64,000 nt of DNA from the NCBI GenBank assembly GCA_963693315.1, contig OY856188.1, forward strand, positions 3,222,257-3,286,256, given 5' to 3'. The translations under genes were made by a program, and so were the position numbers. The notes beneath the pieces are model-generated. The model made no database searches. It was not told the origin of the DNA and saw only the letters and a program-made list of their open reading frames with translations. The stretch comes from Diogma glabrata. Its lineage: Eukaryota > Arthropoda > Insecta > Diptera > Cylindrotomidae. Shown piece by piece: positions 19,600 through 31,577 of this stretch. Within the stretch, counting starts at the first letter, position 1. The number at the start of each line of letters is the position of its first letter.

Positions 19600-21540
19600 G
19601 TACATCTGTGTGTGCGTGGGTGAGTTTTCTGCATAGGATCTTGATGAAACTTTGGCAAATGAAACAGGTTCACTTGAAAATGGAAGATCTAGATCCATTT
19701 TAAATTTGGACAAAATGGCGGGGGGTCTCCCGAACACCTCTAAGTTTAAATCTTGAATAACTTCTGATCTCAGACTATGATCTTATTGAAACTTAGTATA
19801 CCTTTCTGCATACCAACTTCCGGTTTGTCACGTCCGGTTAAAAAGTTTTTTTTTCAGGTGTTTATCCTTACTGTAGCCTACAATTACCGATCAATTTTCA
19901 TTAAACGTTGGTAAAAGCTTTTAAATAACATGAGAAAGATTTTATCCAGCTTTTGCAGTACATTGGATAAAGGGTTTGGGGGGTCCACCATACAACAGGT
20001 GGTTTTTTTCCACAAAGTTTTTGTTTTTTGGGAGCATAATACATTCATTCGTGAATGAATTTTGATGACACATTGGAAAAAGATGCAAACATGTATGACA
20101 AGGAACTGATTAGTTTTTGAGCGATAGTGAACAAAATGGTGTGGGGTCCCTGGAGCACCTGTTTTTTTGTAAGCTCTATAACATCTGTACCTGATAAGCG
20201 AATTGGATGAAACTTGGTACATGAGCATGTAGTACGGTTCACAATAGTTCTGTATCCCAACTTCCGGTTTTTCACTTCCGGTAAAAACATTTTTTTTGTA
20301 CTTTTTTGAAGTTTTTTCAGTGTCTTTATGCACACTACAGCCTACAATAATGAAGTGATTATGATGACACTTATGGAAAAGGGTTCAATTAGCGTGAGAA
20401 GATAATTATCATCTTTTGGGACACATGGTCGGGGGGGTCTACCATACAAATGCTGACTTTTATTAACACTTTGTTTTTTAAGTTTGTTGGGAGCATACAG
20501 ACTTCATTCATTAATTTATTTTAATGACACTTTGAAAAAAAAGTGGAGACTTAAGTAACAAAGAACTGATTAGTTTTTGGATAATATTGGAATAAGTAAG
20601 TGGTGGGGGTCCTCCCGAACACCTGTTTAATGTGTCACACTTTTTTCAATGTTTGTTGGGAGCACACAGCATTCGTTTGTGAACGAATTTTGATGACACT
20701 TTGGAAAAAGATGCAAACATGTATGGCAAGGAACTGATTAATTTTTGAGCGATAGTGAACAAAGTGGTGGGGGTGTCCCATGCACCTGTTTTTTTATAGC
20801 TCAATAACATCTGTACCTGATAATCGAATTGGATAAAACTTGGTATATGAGCATTTAGTACGGTTCACAACAGTTCTGCATCCCAACTTCTGGTTTTTCA
20901 CTTCCGACAAATTTTTTTTTTGTAAATTTTTGAAGTTTTTTCAGTGATTTTATGCACAACACAGCCTACAATAATGAAGTAATTATGATGAAACTTGAAA
21001 GATAATTATCATCTTTTGGGACACATTGATCAAAGTGGCGGGGGTCTACCATACAACTGCTGACTTTTCACACTTTGTTTTTAAAGTTTGTTGGGAGCAT
21101 ACAGATTTCATTCATTAATCAATTTTAATGGCACTTTGAAAAAAGATGAAGACTTTAATGACAAAGAATTGACTAGTTTTTGGACAATATTGGGATAAGT
21201 GGTGGGGTCCTCCCGAACATCTGTTTATTGTTTCAATGTTTGTTGGAAGCATACAACGTTCGTTCGTTAATTAATTTTGATTACACTTTGCAAAAAGATG
21301 CAAATATGTATGGCTCCTTGCCGATAGTGAACGATAGTGAACAAAGTGGTAAGGGGTCCTCCAAACACCTGTTATTTTGGAAGCTCAATAACTTCTGTAT
21401 CTGATAATCGAATTGGATGAAATTTGGTACATACACATTTAGTACGGTTTACAACAGTTCTGCATCCTAACTTCCGGTTTGTCACTTCCGATAAAATTTT
21501 TTTTACTTTTTCTCGTACAACAGAATTTATGTTTGTTGGG
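19600..21540 (+). repeat. Higher-order tandem repeat array, ~600-bp period
   Basis: Two landmark phrases recur in order. The phrase 'gttgggagca' occurs at about 20030, 20486, 20655, 21090 and 21241 (spacings near 456, 169, 435 and 151). The phrase 'aacttccggttt..cacttccg' occurs at about 19810, 20260, 20885 and 21470. The alternation of long and short spacings gives a composite unit of about 600 bp made of two related sub-repeats, each with an 'aaagtggtgggggtc' and 'gaattggatgaaacttggtac' stretch. Open frames in the array (for example 19884-20333 on the minus strand) are by-products of the repeat. Confidence 0.8.
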
Positions 21541-24500
21541 ATACTACTGCCTGCTTTAATATTTTTATTATTAGAACTACGAAGTCCATATTATTTGTTA
21601 GCTTTTAATTAAAGTATTTTATGGATATTAGCTCATTATATATCCAGAACACTATGTTTCCAGAGCTGTGGTGAAGTCAGCCTATGCATCAGCGTCGCAA
21701 TATTTTTTTTAAATATATATCTCATGAAATATGCAGATTTGATAAAAAAATCATATAAACATGTTTGTAGGAAATTCAATTCTCTAAAACAAGGTGCAAA
21801 TTATTTTTTTTTGTCTTAAATGTATATATTTGATGATATAAATTTTTTTTTTTCGTTTTTACTCACCCTGTAACTCCCTAACGGTAACGAAAAAAAAAAA
21901 AAAAAAGTGCACGAATTTTTTTTTCTTGATTCTCAATAGATATCAGTTATCAAATATATGAAATTCGAAAATCATTTTCTATTTTACCACTTTCTGGTCG
22001 TTTTCACGTAATTTTCATCATTTTGAAAAGTAGGGGCAACCTTCTTGCTTTAATGCATGCCTTGATAATATCGGTTTGAGCTCCCTTTCAATCCCTGGAA
22101 GTTTTGATCACAAATCTTCTCCTACAAAATATTTTAAAAGTTCAAACCGTACATCCTTTCAACGATTGTCCAGCATCTCCTGTCATTGTTAGTGACATGA
22201 CTGTTTTGCCTTTTCCTCATAAAAAGACCAATAATGATGAATATAAAATTTCCAGACATGTTATTTGTACGTAGGTTGGTTATCGGTCTATTCCGGGGAG
22301 TCATAACTGATCACTGGATCATTGAAGAGCATGCAAAAAAACTTCCTGCTAATGACTTTTGCAGAAGCGATAAGAACAAAAAGAAACAGGAAACAGCTTT
22401 CCATCAACTCTGTGCGTGTTCAGCATTGGCTAATATGTGGCAAATGTATTTTGGAACACACCAATTTATTATCGCCGATTTGCTGTTTTAATAGATTGCG
22501 AAGTGGTTATTAGAGTAAAGGGAGGAGAGAGTCGAGGTATCATATCGAATATGTTCTATAATTTTTTCGGTAAAACAATGGATAAATACTTACGTTAGGA
22601 ATTATAACTTTGGTCCGGAAATCTTTTAGAAACTACTTTGAACACGATCCTTTATCCGTGCATGTTGCCTTTATCTCGTTTGCGCCACATGCATTGCATC
22701 ACGAATTTCGTATCGGTTTCATGCAGCCTTTTCTGTTGTTTGTAGGGAACACATGCAAATTGATTGGTCAATCAGATAAATCAACTTTATTTTGTAAACT
22801 CTTACGAAGAAATGGCGTCGGTTATGATGTTTGTTCACTTGAACGTTTGTTCACTTGAACAATTTCTAATCCACTTGTATTCGGGATACAAGTGATGACA
22901 AGATGGAGCGTATCCAACTTTAAAAAGATACTCATCGTATCGCAGAATCGCCGTAGATAACGGTACTATGGTACTTTAATGATGCGGGATATTAATGTAT
23001 AGATATATGAAATGAAAAACCAATAACGCATGGGGGCTCTAGCCCTGAAAAAAATCTCTAATTAACTATCTGAATTTAGTAATTCATGTTCAATAACATG
23101 ACACAGTGAATTAAAGTATGTACATAGCGAAGAAGTATAGGTACTAAAGAATAATAAAATAAAATTGGCTAGACTTATTTGTTTTTTGTAGGCATCCTAT
23201 AGATGTCCAATTTTTAATTCCGAAACTATGTATTCAGCTACTAACAATCAGTTTCGATTATGGTATTTCCAAATATCCAGATCTCTCAGTTTTTTGATTA
23301 GCCTGTTTTACAGATAAGTGCCTTAACATAGATCTACGGCCCCTGTTCCTGACTGAATCAATTTACGTTTCACCAAGTTTTTCTTCTTATTTACTTAGCA
23401 TTAAGCCACCACTACCACAACGTTTTTTTAGATCAAACACCGGTTGATTTCATATCAATAATTAAGGAAACAACCTTCAACATATGTATATTCAAGTAAA
23501 TTTCAATTAAATTTTTTTTTTCGTTTTTTATTTCAAGTTTGTAATAACATTAGATCATAGAAATTTTTTTTAATAGTATATCATTCCGTTTTGAGTTCAA
23601 ACAACTAAGAAAGCAAAACCGTTTTTCTAAAGTCCGAGAGCGTAATTTTGCCCAAGAGTTTAATTTTTTTCTTTATATGTTTTTAAACAAAAATAAATCT
23701 TTTAATTTTTCCAAAGCTGACTTTTAGTTAATTACAAATAGTTTTTTTGATTGATTTTATTGATCTTTATAAAGTAATTGACAAAAATAGCACCCCGATT
23801 CAAACTCGAAATTTTGAATTCTTTTTTCTTTTTGATTTTAACAATTCAAATATTGCTGGATTTAGTTTTTATTTATTTAAATCAAATACGCATCTCACGA
23901 ACTAAATCACCAAAAGAAATTAATTTTGTTTTCTTTTTTTAAAATCAAACGCGACTTGGAAAGAATTTATATTTAATTTCTTGAAAATAAATCAGGGACT
24001 GCACAATTTATAATTTTAAATATTATAAATCTCGACTGCCAGTTATTTCTAAAAAATGCAACTATAAATAGCATTTCACTTATGCTAAACGAGAGAGAAA
24101 AAAGATGATTGCATAGCATCCTCTCGTTTTGTAGCTATCGATATGATTAATACAATTACATCAAAGCCGGTAGACAGACATTGGTTCTATCAAATACTAT
24201 TGTTTCCAGCTAGTTGAAAGATATAAACAAAAATAACAGTCACCCTCTATTAAATACAATCATACTATTATTTAATCTGTTGAAAATATAAATTCATACA
24301 TCGAAAGAAATTTAAAGTAAATATTTAGAGTTTTCAGGTTTTCATACATCTCATCTCTTTTGTTTCGTTTTTATATTAAAACAAAGAAACAATAATAATA
24401 AAAAAAAACTAAAAATATCTATGTAGAGATGATGTGAATACATAACAATAATACATTTATGAAATCATATAGTTGATGAGGCGATAAAAAAGTTCTTTGA

Positions 24501-25263
24501 ATTGTTATTACATTAATGATAAATTATTATGTTAATGCAAAACATGTAACGTTGTAGAATCAAGGATGGAATATGGAAAGGTGTTTTGCGCCGATTTTAG
24601 TTTTTACTGTTAGACGTAACTACAAAAATCTAATTCCTTTGCAACACCTTTACTCAGAACTCAAATTGTTCTGTATTAAATTGTAGAAATTTCCAAACAT
24701 CGCTCGCGACTGTTTTTTGACGAATCTTTAAAACTCGATTGTAACACTGCTGGTAACAAATCTGCTACGTATTCTGGAATAGAATTGATTAGGATTTTTG
24801 TGAATTTTCAATTCGAAAATATGTTTTTGTTTCTCTGTTCTCAAAATAAAGAAATTCATAAGAAACTCTTCTTAGCATGTGTCGTATTTTCGATTCGAAC
24901 TTACTCTTCAGTTATTATTCTCGTAGAAACTTGAGCTTCAATGTTCGCAATTTATTAATTAATTCTTAAACGATTAATTCAAATTTTAGTCTATTGAACT
25001 TTAATTCGAAATCAGATAATGGTAACATATTTTCATTACTTTCGTGTATACAGAGATATAAATTCAATAAAATCTAGCATCTTTTGTAAAATGGGTCACC
25101 GGATAGGTCTCTTTGAAATTTCAGATGATTTTGGTTGGCCATATGTGGCAAGTCTCAATATATTTTTATTTTAATATGATTCAATTTTATTGTCAAATTT
25201 ATAAAAGATGTATCGAAGATGATTGATGAAATGTATGAGATATTGAGATGTCCATAAAACACG
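21541..25263. other. Intronic, nothing recognised
   Basis: AT-rich intron DNA with homopolymer runs. ORFs near 22234-22858 are short and without recognisable domains. No feature supported. Confidence 0.4.
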
Positions 25264-25322
25264 TGTATGTAAGTGGTTAGAAAACTAGACTTGAACTCGG
25301 AGTACCCGGATTCGACTACCAT
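25264..25322 (+). repeat. tRNA-derived SINE head (tRNA-like)
   Basis: An A-box-like 'gtaagtggttagaaaac' is followed, at the usual spacing, by a B-box-like 'ggattcgactacc' (25308-25320). The layout resembles the pol III promoter of tRNA-derived SINEs. No complete cloverleaf can be drawn and no second copy is seen here. Confidence 0.35.
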
Positions 25323-27481
25323 TCAGACCATCAAAACTTTAACAACACAACGATGAAAATCATAATCGGCCAATATTGTTGACAAATCGGAACCGCTCAT
25401 GGAGTGATCCCTCAAAACAAACTACCGAAATTTTCCGAATTGTTTACTTAATAATGAATTATCATTAAATAGTGCAATTGTCGTTAAATCTGAGCCTCTA
25501 TTAAATATCTATAAATAATTATATATTAATTTTCAATCAATTTTCCTAATCTAACACAGGTAATGTTCTATTACAAAATTCAGTAAACCTATCTCAAAAG
25601 TTCGATTATTATTTTTTAAGTACTTTGTTTCAAAACAAATAAAATATTTGACCTTTGTAACGGGTTGGTTAATCTAAGCATCCAACAATTACGCCATATG
25701 TGATAGCTTAATTTAATAGTTGTCTAACAATAGAACAGATTCAATTTTAAATCTCAATTATTCAACCAATTTCAAATATTGATAGTAAAAAAAATCATCA
25801 ATGTCTGGAGTAAAATTTATAGCAAAATTATGTAACTTAATTGTTATGATTCATCAAACAAAAAAGTCAAATTTTTGATTGATTCACCGCGCAAACAATA
25901 AATAATATTATTATTTCGTTAACAAAAATTTTGATTTAATAACTATTGTTTGTACGAGCACATTGAAATTTTTTTCTTCATAATTAAGAATTAATAAATT
26001 TAAGACATATATTTTTAAGATATAAAACAAATTTTCTTTTCTTTCAATCTATCTTCAGAATTACTTAATATTATATTTTGATAACAACAATAACTAAAAT
26101 AATAGTCTAGTTAAGCTAGAATTAAATATTGGTTTGAATGTAGCATATAAAATATAAATTAAATCGTTGTGAAAATTGTAAGTTTACTGACCTGTATTAA
26201 AAACTTACGTTTGTGATTGTTAACCTTGAATCAGTATTTCTTTTAAAGAATATGATTGAAAACTGATCACTTGTTTGTTCTCTTATGAATATATTTTAAT
26301 TGGCGTAAATTAGAGTTTGAGTAAAATAAGAAGTGTACAGAATATTACAATAACAAGCAATAGTTCAATATCAAACATATGACGACCTAAAATTAGTTAT
26401 GACAAAACCTCTAAAATATAGATCGATACATTTAAAGTTAAACACTCAGTTTCATTATTTCAATGCTCCTAATTATGCATTTACCTACATTTAAATTTGA
26501 AACTAATTACAACTCTTAACAACATTCATTCGCTGTAAAACTACAGATCCATCAAATTAATCAACAATAAAAATAATTATTGATTATCTAAAAAGCTAAT
26601 ATCAAATTAATACTAATCACCTTTGTACAGACTTAAATTGAGATTAATTTGAAAGTAAGATAAATAAAAAAACAATTGTTGTGTTAGCAAAGGGTCATAA
26701 GATCAACAAAAACAAAAATATTAAACTTGGAAAGAAAAAGGTGAAATCCGATCATGACAAATTTCAACGGTTGTTCAGTTTAGTTTCTTATTGCTTCATT
26801 ATTCTTATTATTATTATTATTATGATTAGTTAAGAGTTAATTATGTTAAATGATTTATAAAAGAAAAACATAAGAAAATTGATTTAGTTGAATTGATTTT
26901 GAAGATGTTTAATTCACATAATCGTACAAAAATTATGATTATTTGTTACATTAAAAATAAAACATGAAAAAAAAAAATTTAACATAAAATTAGAAAGTTA
27001 AAAAAAAAAATAATTAAATTCTGAAGTGTGATTAGGAATAAAACAAATGATTTTATTAAATATTTTCTTTAGGGCATGATAAGTGTTAGTGAAATTAAAT
27101 TTTGTAACACCTCTCCATTTTCTCACCAATGCGACAGGAGAAATTCTCTTACTGATCAATTATTTGATAATTATTCAACTATATATAACTTTACCTAATT
27201 ATCAACACTTCTGTGCTGTCGAAAGAAAGAAAATCAATGACTAGCACTTATCGGACTTGACTATAGAGTAAAATTCATCAGCCTAAAAGAACAATTCACT
27301 CGTAACTCGTAATTTTGTAAGAAGACACATTGGATGGTGAAGTATTGTCTTTAATTTTTGAAATTGATGATAAACAGTCTATTAATAAACTCTGATAATA
27401 ACTCTGGCAAAGTGATTGTTTACGCGAATGTTTATAGTGTCGTCTTCCGAAAATATTTCCCGCTAAATAGATCCTGATTTC
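25323..27481. other. Intronic; short (TTA)n at 26805-26823
   Basis: AT-rich intron sequence with a small trinucleotide run (TTA). No gene seen. Confidence 0.45.
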
Positions 27482-27928
27482 TTAACTCATTCTCAAAGAT
27501 CGAAGATAGTTCTCTTCTCTTGGAAAGGCAAATCGGTTTAATTTGACATCCATTCTTAATGAAACTAGTCTGATGATCACAGACATGAAGAAATGTTTGA
27601 GTTTAAGTTTTGAGTTTAATATTTTGACAACAGTGCGAGGAAAACTGCCATCCCGCTTTAGTAACGTAAAAATGTCATTAGACGAAGAAGGAGTCTTGAG
27701 CTCCAGATTGTCCACTGTAACCTTGTCATGTGTAATCTGGCTGAATGGAATCATGGTCTGGTGTCCACTAACCACGACAACATAAATCCTATTTTTTGCA
27801 CTCTTCGATATATCAGTTAAACAGATCACCGCCATAACGGCTGTTAAGATGAAATCTACTGCTACATTTTCTTGCCATAATATAAAATGTTCTTCTATTT
27901 TGGTTAGTAAAAATATTGTTTGGTGCAC
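27482..27928 (-). other. Unclassified 148-codon ORF
   Basis: An unusually long open frame for this AT-rich background, on the minus strand just upstream of the LINE at 28064, which is on the plus strand. The predicted protein has a hydrophobic stretch near residues 25-40 and otherwise mixed composition; I recognise no domain. It could be a degraded transposon ORF, an old host exon or chance. An 80-codon frame lies on the opposite strand in the same interval. Confidence 0.2.
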
Positions 27929-28063
27929 CGGCGGTTCTTTATCTCAAAACCGGCTCTTAGAGTTTCGCTTTACAACCTCAATTTAGGGAGGTGATTGATT
28001 AATATAACATCGATCTCGTATATTTGCCAAATCAATTCAGTATAACGACAAATCTGAATACCG

Positions 28064-28683
28064 ATGAACAATAACACGTGTAGAAATTTAGGCCTGGCAT
28101 TGATGAGCATTGATTTTACTAATATAAGAGGGCTTTATTCCAATTTAAATGAGGTTCACCATCATGTCGAAAGGAAAAAACCTGACATTTTGTTTCTTAC
28201 CGAAACAATAATTAGTGGCAAAGCATCGAAATTGGATCTCGATAAATACCGGATGCCTAGTTACGCATGGGAACATTTCTTTTATAACAAACATGGCGTC
28301 TGTGAATTTGTGCAAGATTCACTTTCATATATGAGAATTAAGGCTTACGAGTTGAACTCTAAGCACCATAATTCTCTGGCATTAAAGATCTCAGGTGTGG
28401 ATAAAACTATGTTTATAATAGGCATATACAGATCTCCAAACTCTCCCTCAGGTTGTCCTTTTTTTTTGAAAAACTTTCGTCTAACCTAGACAAAATTAGC
28501 GCCGACTACCCCAAAGTAAGACTCGTCATTCTTGAGGACTTTAACATTCATCACAAAGAATGGCTGAAATACTCATCACGCACTGACGACGTAGGAAGAC
28601 AAGCTGAACTATTGCTCGCCCATTACCATGGTTTGACTCAAATTATAGTGTCCGACTTGAATGTCAGACAATACGCTTCATAA
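28064..28683 (+). pseudogene. LINE endonuclease domain, frameshifted
   Basis: Two overlapping frames (28064-28489 and 28453-28683) together read as an apurinic-like endonuclease. The first has NIRGLYSNLNEV, then DILFLTET (the conserved ...LTET metal-site motif), then IIGIYRSPNS. The second has LVILEDFNIHH, where the conserved GDFN reads EDFN. The GVC..V segment of the family is present. A frameshift near 28455-28490 separates them. In the family this domain nicks target DNA to prime reverse transcription; here it cannot be made intact. Confidence 0.8.
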
Positions 28684-28731
28684 TAATAACTTGTTTGATC
28701 TGTTCTTGACAAACGAACAAAGAAGTTAAAC

Positions 28732-29136
28732 AACCTCTCGGACCATTTACTAATATCAGCCGTAATACAATTTGCATCACCTACACCAATTAAAGCCAAT
28801 CCTCGTCGAGTTTGGAATTATAAACGTGCTGATTGGGAGGGACTGAGAAACTTTTATGAAGAAACACATGGGAAAGCTGTCTGTTGTGCTGAGCAGGATC
28901 CTAGCACATCTGCATTAAGAGTTTCTGAATTTATAGAAGATGGAATGCGGCGGTTTATTCCAAATCGATTAATTACTCCTAAAACTGAGCCTTGGTTCAC
29001 GCAGGATGTTTATGAGTCGGTGAGGAATAAACGCAAAGCTGTTAATGCCTATAACTCAAACAAATCTTCAGAAACCCTGAGTGCCTATAAAAAAGCAAGA
29101 AATTTTAAATTTTTTTCCAACTTTAGTTCTGAATGA
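28732..29136 (+). pseudogene. LINE linker between EN and RT
   Basis: Starts with a LSDHLLISAV segment (the SDH motif that closes the endonuclease domain) and continues through RRVWNYKRADWEGLRNF, typical of the EN-RT linker of jockey/CR1 elements, then PWFTQDVYESVRNKRKA. The reading frame stops at 29134, and the expected part of the linker before RT is shortened. Confidence 0.7.
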
Positions 29137-29940
29137 TATTCCCGTGAGTGACTCAAAAGAGAAGGCGGATCTTTTCGGTCGTATTTCCGCAGAAAACTCA
29201 AACATAGTTGAACCTCCTTATTCCCCTACACTCATTTCCCAAGTTGAAACGAATATGAAGCCAATTATCTTTCGGTGTAATATTGTACGAAAAATGCTTG
29301 TTTCTATCAAAACCAACAAATCCGCTGGCCCCGACGGTATTCCACCCCTCATTCTAAAAATCTTTGCTAGACAACTAGCTCCAATTCTAACAAAAATCTT
29401 TTTATCTTGCAAAACCAGATTATTTCCCGATTCTTGACCGATTGCAATTTTGTCGGTTTTGGCTAAAATATTTGAAAAATATTTTAACAACAATCTTATA
29501 TGATATTTGGAATTATTGTTATCAGGATGTCAGGAATTATTGATGATAATCAGTATGGTTTTCGTAGAAGTCATGCAACAGGTGATCTGTTAGCAAACGT
29601 AACCCATCTGTGGAACAAATCCCTGGAGAACCATGGAGAAACATTCAGTATTCCACTTGATATTTCTAAGGCTTTTGATAGTGTGGCATAGAAATCTCAT
29701 AGCTAAATTAAAATTTTATGAAATTATCTTACAGTCAAATGGATTGAAAGTTTTTTAGCCAGCTGCCAGTTTAATGTAAATTTAGATGGTGTTGCATTCA
29801 ATATTTTCACAACCAATGCTGGTGTTCCTCAAGGCTCTGCACTCTCACGAACCTTGTTTCTTCTATACATAAATGATTTACTTTATTCAACAGTACACCC
29901 AATCCTTAGTTTTGCTTATGACAGCACATTGCATGCATCA
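29081..29940 (+). pseudogene. LINE reverse transcriptase, degraded
   Basis: Contains KSAGPDGIPPLILK (the conserved SxGPDxIP start of RT) at about 29315-29355, DNQYGFRRSHAT with SIPLDISKAFDSV (block A, 29548-29688), and GVPQGSALSRTLFLLYINDLL-like block B, of which only short runs are intact (29820-29880). The catalytic block reads FAYDSTLH, with Y in place of the first D-flanking residue of FADD, so it is probably dead. The segment normally between the SxGPD and block A (KKG..NYRPI) is missing. Frames change at 29437 and 29690. Confidence 0.8.
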
Positions 29941-30250
29941 CATCCCGGGTAAGAAAAAGCTAATGGGCCAAGACCGCACCATAGCTTTTGGGGGTTGGGT
30001 CAGGCTTAACATTTTCAAACGGCCCAAGCTTGGGCCAAGCTTGGACTAATGTCCTGGGGCCAAGTCTGGCAAACCAGGCTTGGGTCAAGCCTGGCAAATA
30101 AGACTTGGGCCAGGTTGAACCTAGGTTCAATCTAGACATTTACAACTTACCCAGACCTGTCCCAAAGCTAACTAGCCAAGGCTTGGCTCGTCAATACTGG
30201 GCCGAGATTGGTCCGTTGTTTAACATTGGCAGCTTGGTAATTTTAAAAAA
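29941..30250. mobile_element. GC-rich palindromic MITE-like insert in LINE
   Basis: Starts CATCCCGGG and consists of many short palindromes built on GGGCC and CAAGCTTG (for example 'gcccaagcttgggc', 'gccaagcttgg', 'aaccaggcttggg', 'aacctaggtt'). It is much more GC-rich than its surroundings and interrupts the LINE right after the RT catalytic motif. Its architecture and first bases (CATCCCG) resemble the MITE at 48916-49302, but I find no matching right terminus, so its end is uncertain. The rest of the interruption (to ~30830) is ordinary AT-rich DNA. Confidence 0.5.
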
Positions 30251-30829
30251 CTTTGGTAATTTTCTACTTTAATATGCCCTTCTTTGATTAAACTGAATTT
30301 TTTTATGTGATTAAGGTAGGCTTCCTGGCCATATTTAGTTAAGGATGTACATGGCGGACGTCATCCGTTCTCTTGTTTTTAATCATTTAAACCTCAAAAA
30401 TCGCCATAAAGAAAGCAAAATAACTTTTTATCTGGAATTTTTTTTACAATTTTGTTTTTGGATTTAGGATTTGAAAAGAAACAAATTTGTTGAATCTCAA
30501 CTTTTTCTTGGTTCTAATAAAGAAGATAAAAAGAGGATTTTCAGCCGAATTTATGTTGTGTTGCATACGATGTTCCATAAAATAAAATAATATTTTTGGA
30601 TGAAAATTGTAAAATTCTTCGTTATTTTATAAAAGCTGAAAGTTTCTCTGCGCATACCCCCTACTTAGATAGGAATAATTAGCGATATATAAAGTTTGGA
30701 CCATCGTGGCTTTGGCAGGAACCAGGTTACAAAGGGGCATAAAATTCCTCCAAAGTTTCGTAAGGTAAACAGTACAGTATGGAAAATGTCTGACTGCAAA
30801 GAAAATGTCTTCTGATAACTAACCAAGTA

Positions 30830-31501
30830 TACATATATAAACCATGAGGAATTGCATGAGGTTGAACTAGTTAAACTTCTTGGAGTGGCTGTAGAAAATA
30901 ACCTGAAATGGAATAAACATGTGTTCAATCTCGCTAAATCTGCAATGCAAAAATTAGGATTTTTGTGCCGATGTAAGAAATTTTTCAATCCCTATGAAAT
31001 TTTGCTGATCTATAAGTCCTTTATTCGTCCATGTGTGAAATACTGCTGTCATGTTTGGGAAGGTGCTTATCAATGAATAATAAAATGTCTAGACTCGGTA
31101 CAGAGGAAAGCAATGCGGTTGATTGATAACACCGAACTAACTAATCAGTTTGATTCACTCCTGCACCGAAGAAATGTGGCTGAATTGTCAATCTACTATA
31201 AATACAACTTTAGCGAATTCTCCTCTAAGAAAAGGAGACGGACGAAGAGAAAAGGACGAACAAGAACTTCAGAGTTATCCCACCCATTTGCTGTCCAAAT
31301 ACTTCGTTGTAGAACTATGTCCTTCCAAAACGATTATTTTAATAGAGTGGCCAAATTATGGAACTCTCGCCTCCGTCTTTCTCTTCTCGATGAATTTGCC
31401 CCTCAAACATTTAAAGAAAATGTCAATCGACATCTAAAACAATTAATATTGTTATGCCCATATCCTCATTCCTTCCATTTACCCAACTTTCTTCCTTTCT
31501 A
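30830..31501 (+). pseudogene. LINE C-terminal region
   Basis: The frame starting at 30852 reads LLGVAVENNLKWNKH, then KLGFLCRCKKFF, then YKSFIRPCVKYCCHVW, the characteristic thumb/C-terminal segment of jockey/CR1-like ORF2. After a stop at 31074 the next frame resumes with RLIDN and the LLHRRNVAELSIYYKY segment, through AKLWNSR, to the end of the protein at 31501. An A-rich tail follows. Same order and motifs as the copy at 62890-63513, but diverged. Confidence 0.85.
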
Positions 31502-31577
31502 ATTGACATGGTATCTTCGGATATTCAATATTTGATATTTAGTGTGCTAAACATGTCTTACTAATTAATAAAAAAAA

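Larger units (their letters stand above)
28064..31577 (+). mobile_element. Jockey/CR1-like LINE, degraded, with nested insert
   Basis: A non-LTR retrotransposon with endonuclease (28064-28683), a linker, reverse transcriptase (29100-29940) and a C-terminal part (30830-31501), ending in an A-rich tail near 31566-31575. At least five frameshifts or stops break the ORF. Between the RT catalytic region (ending SFAYDSTLHAS at ~29940) and the thumb region (resuming ~30830) about 850 bp of unrelated sequence intrudes. It belongs to the same broad clade as the LINEs at 38-42 kb and 63 kb but is a clearly different, older family. Confidence 0.85.

Noticed and set aside
19884..20333. 149-codon and 96-codon minus-strand frames
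   Set aside because: They lie in the ~600-bp tandem array and have no domain. Related units carry different frames.
19600..21540. CRISPR-like array
   Set aside because: The repeat units are long and diverged without unique spacers, and the genome is eukaryotic.
22234..22858. Three overlapping frames of 63-85 codons
   Set aside because: No domain, overlapping in different frames, no splice pattern. Possibly an old transposon but not identifiable.
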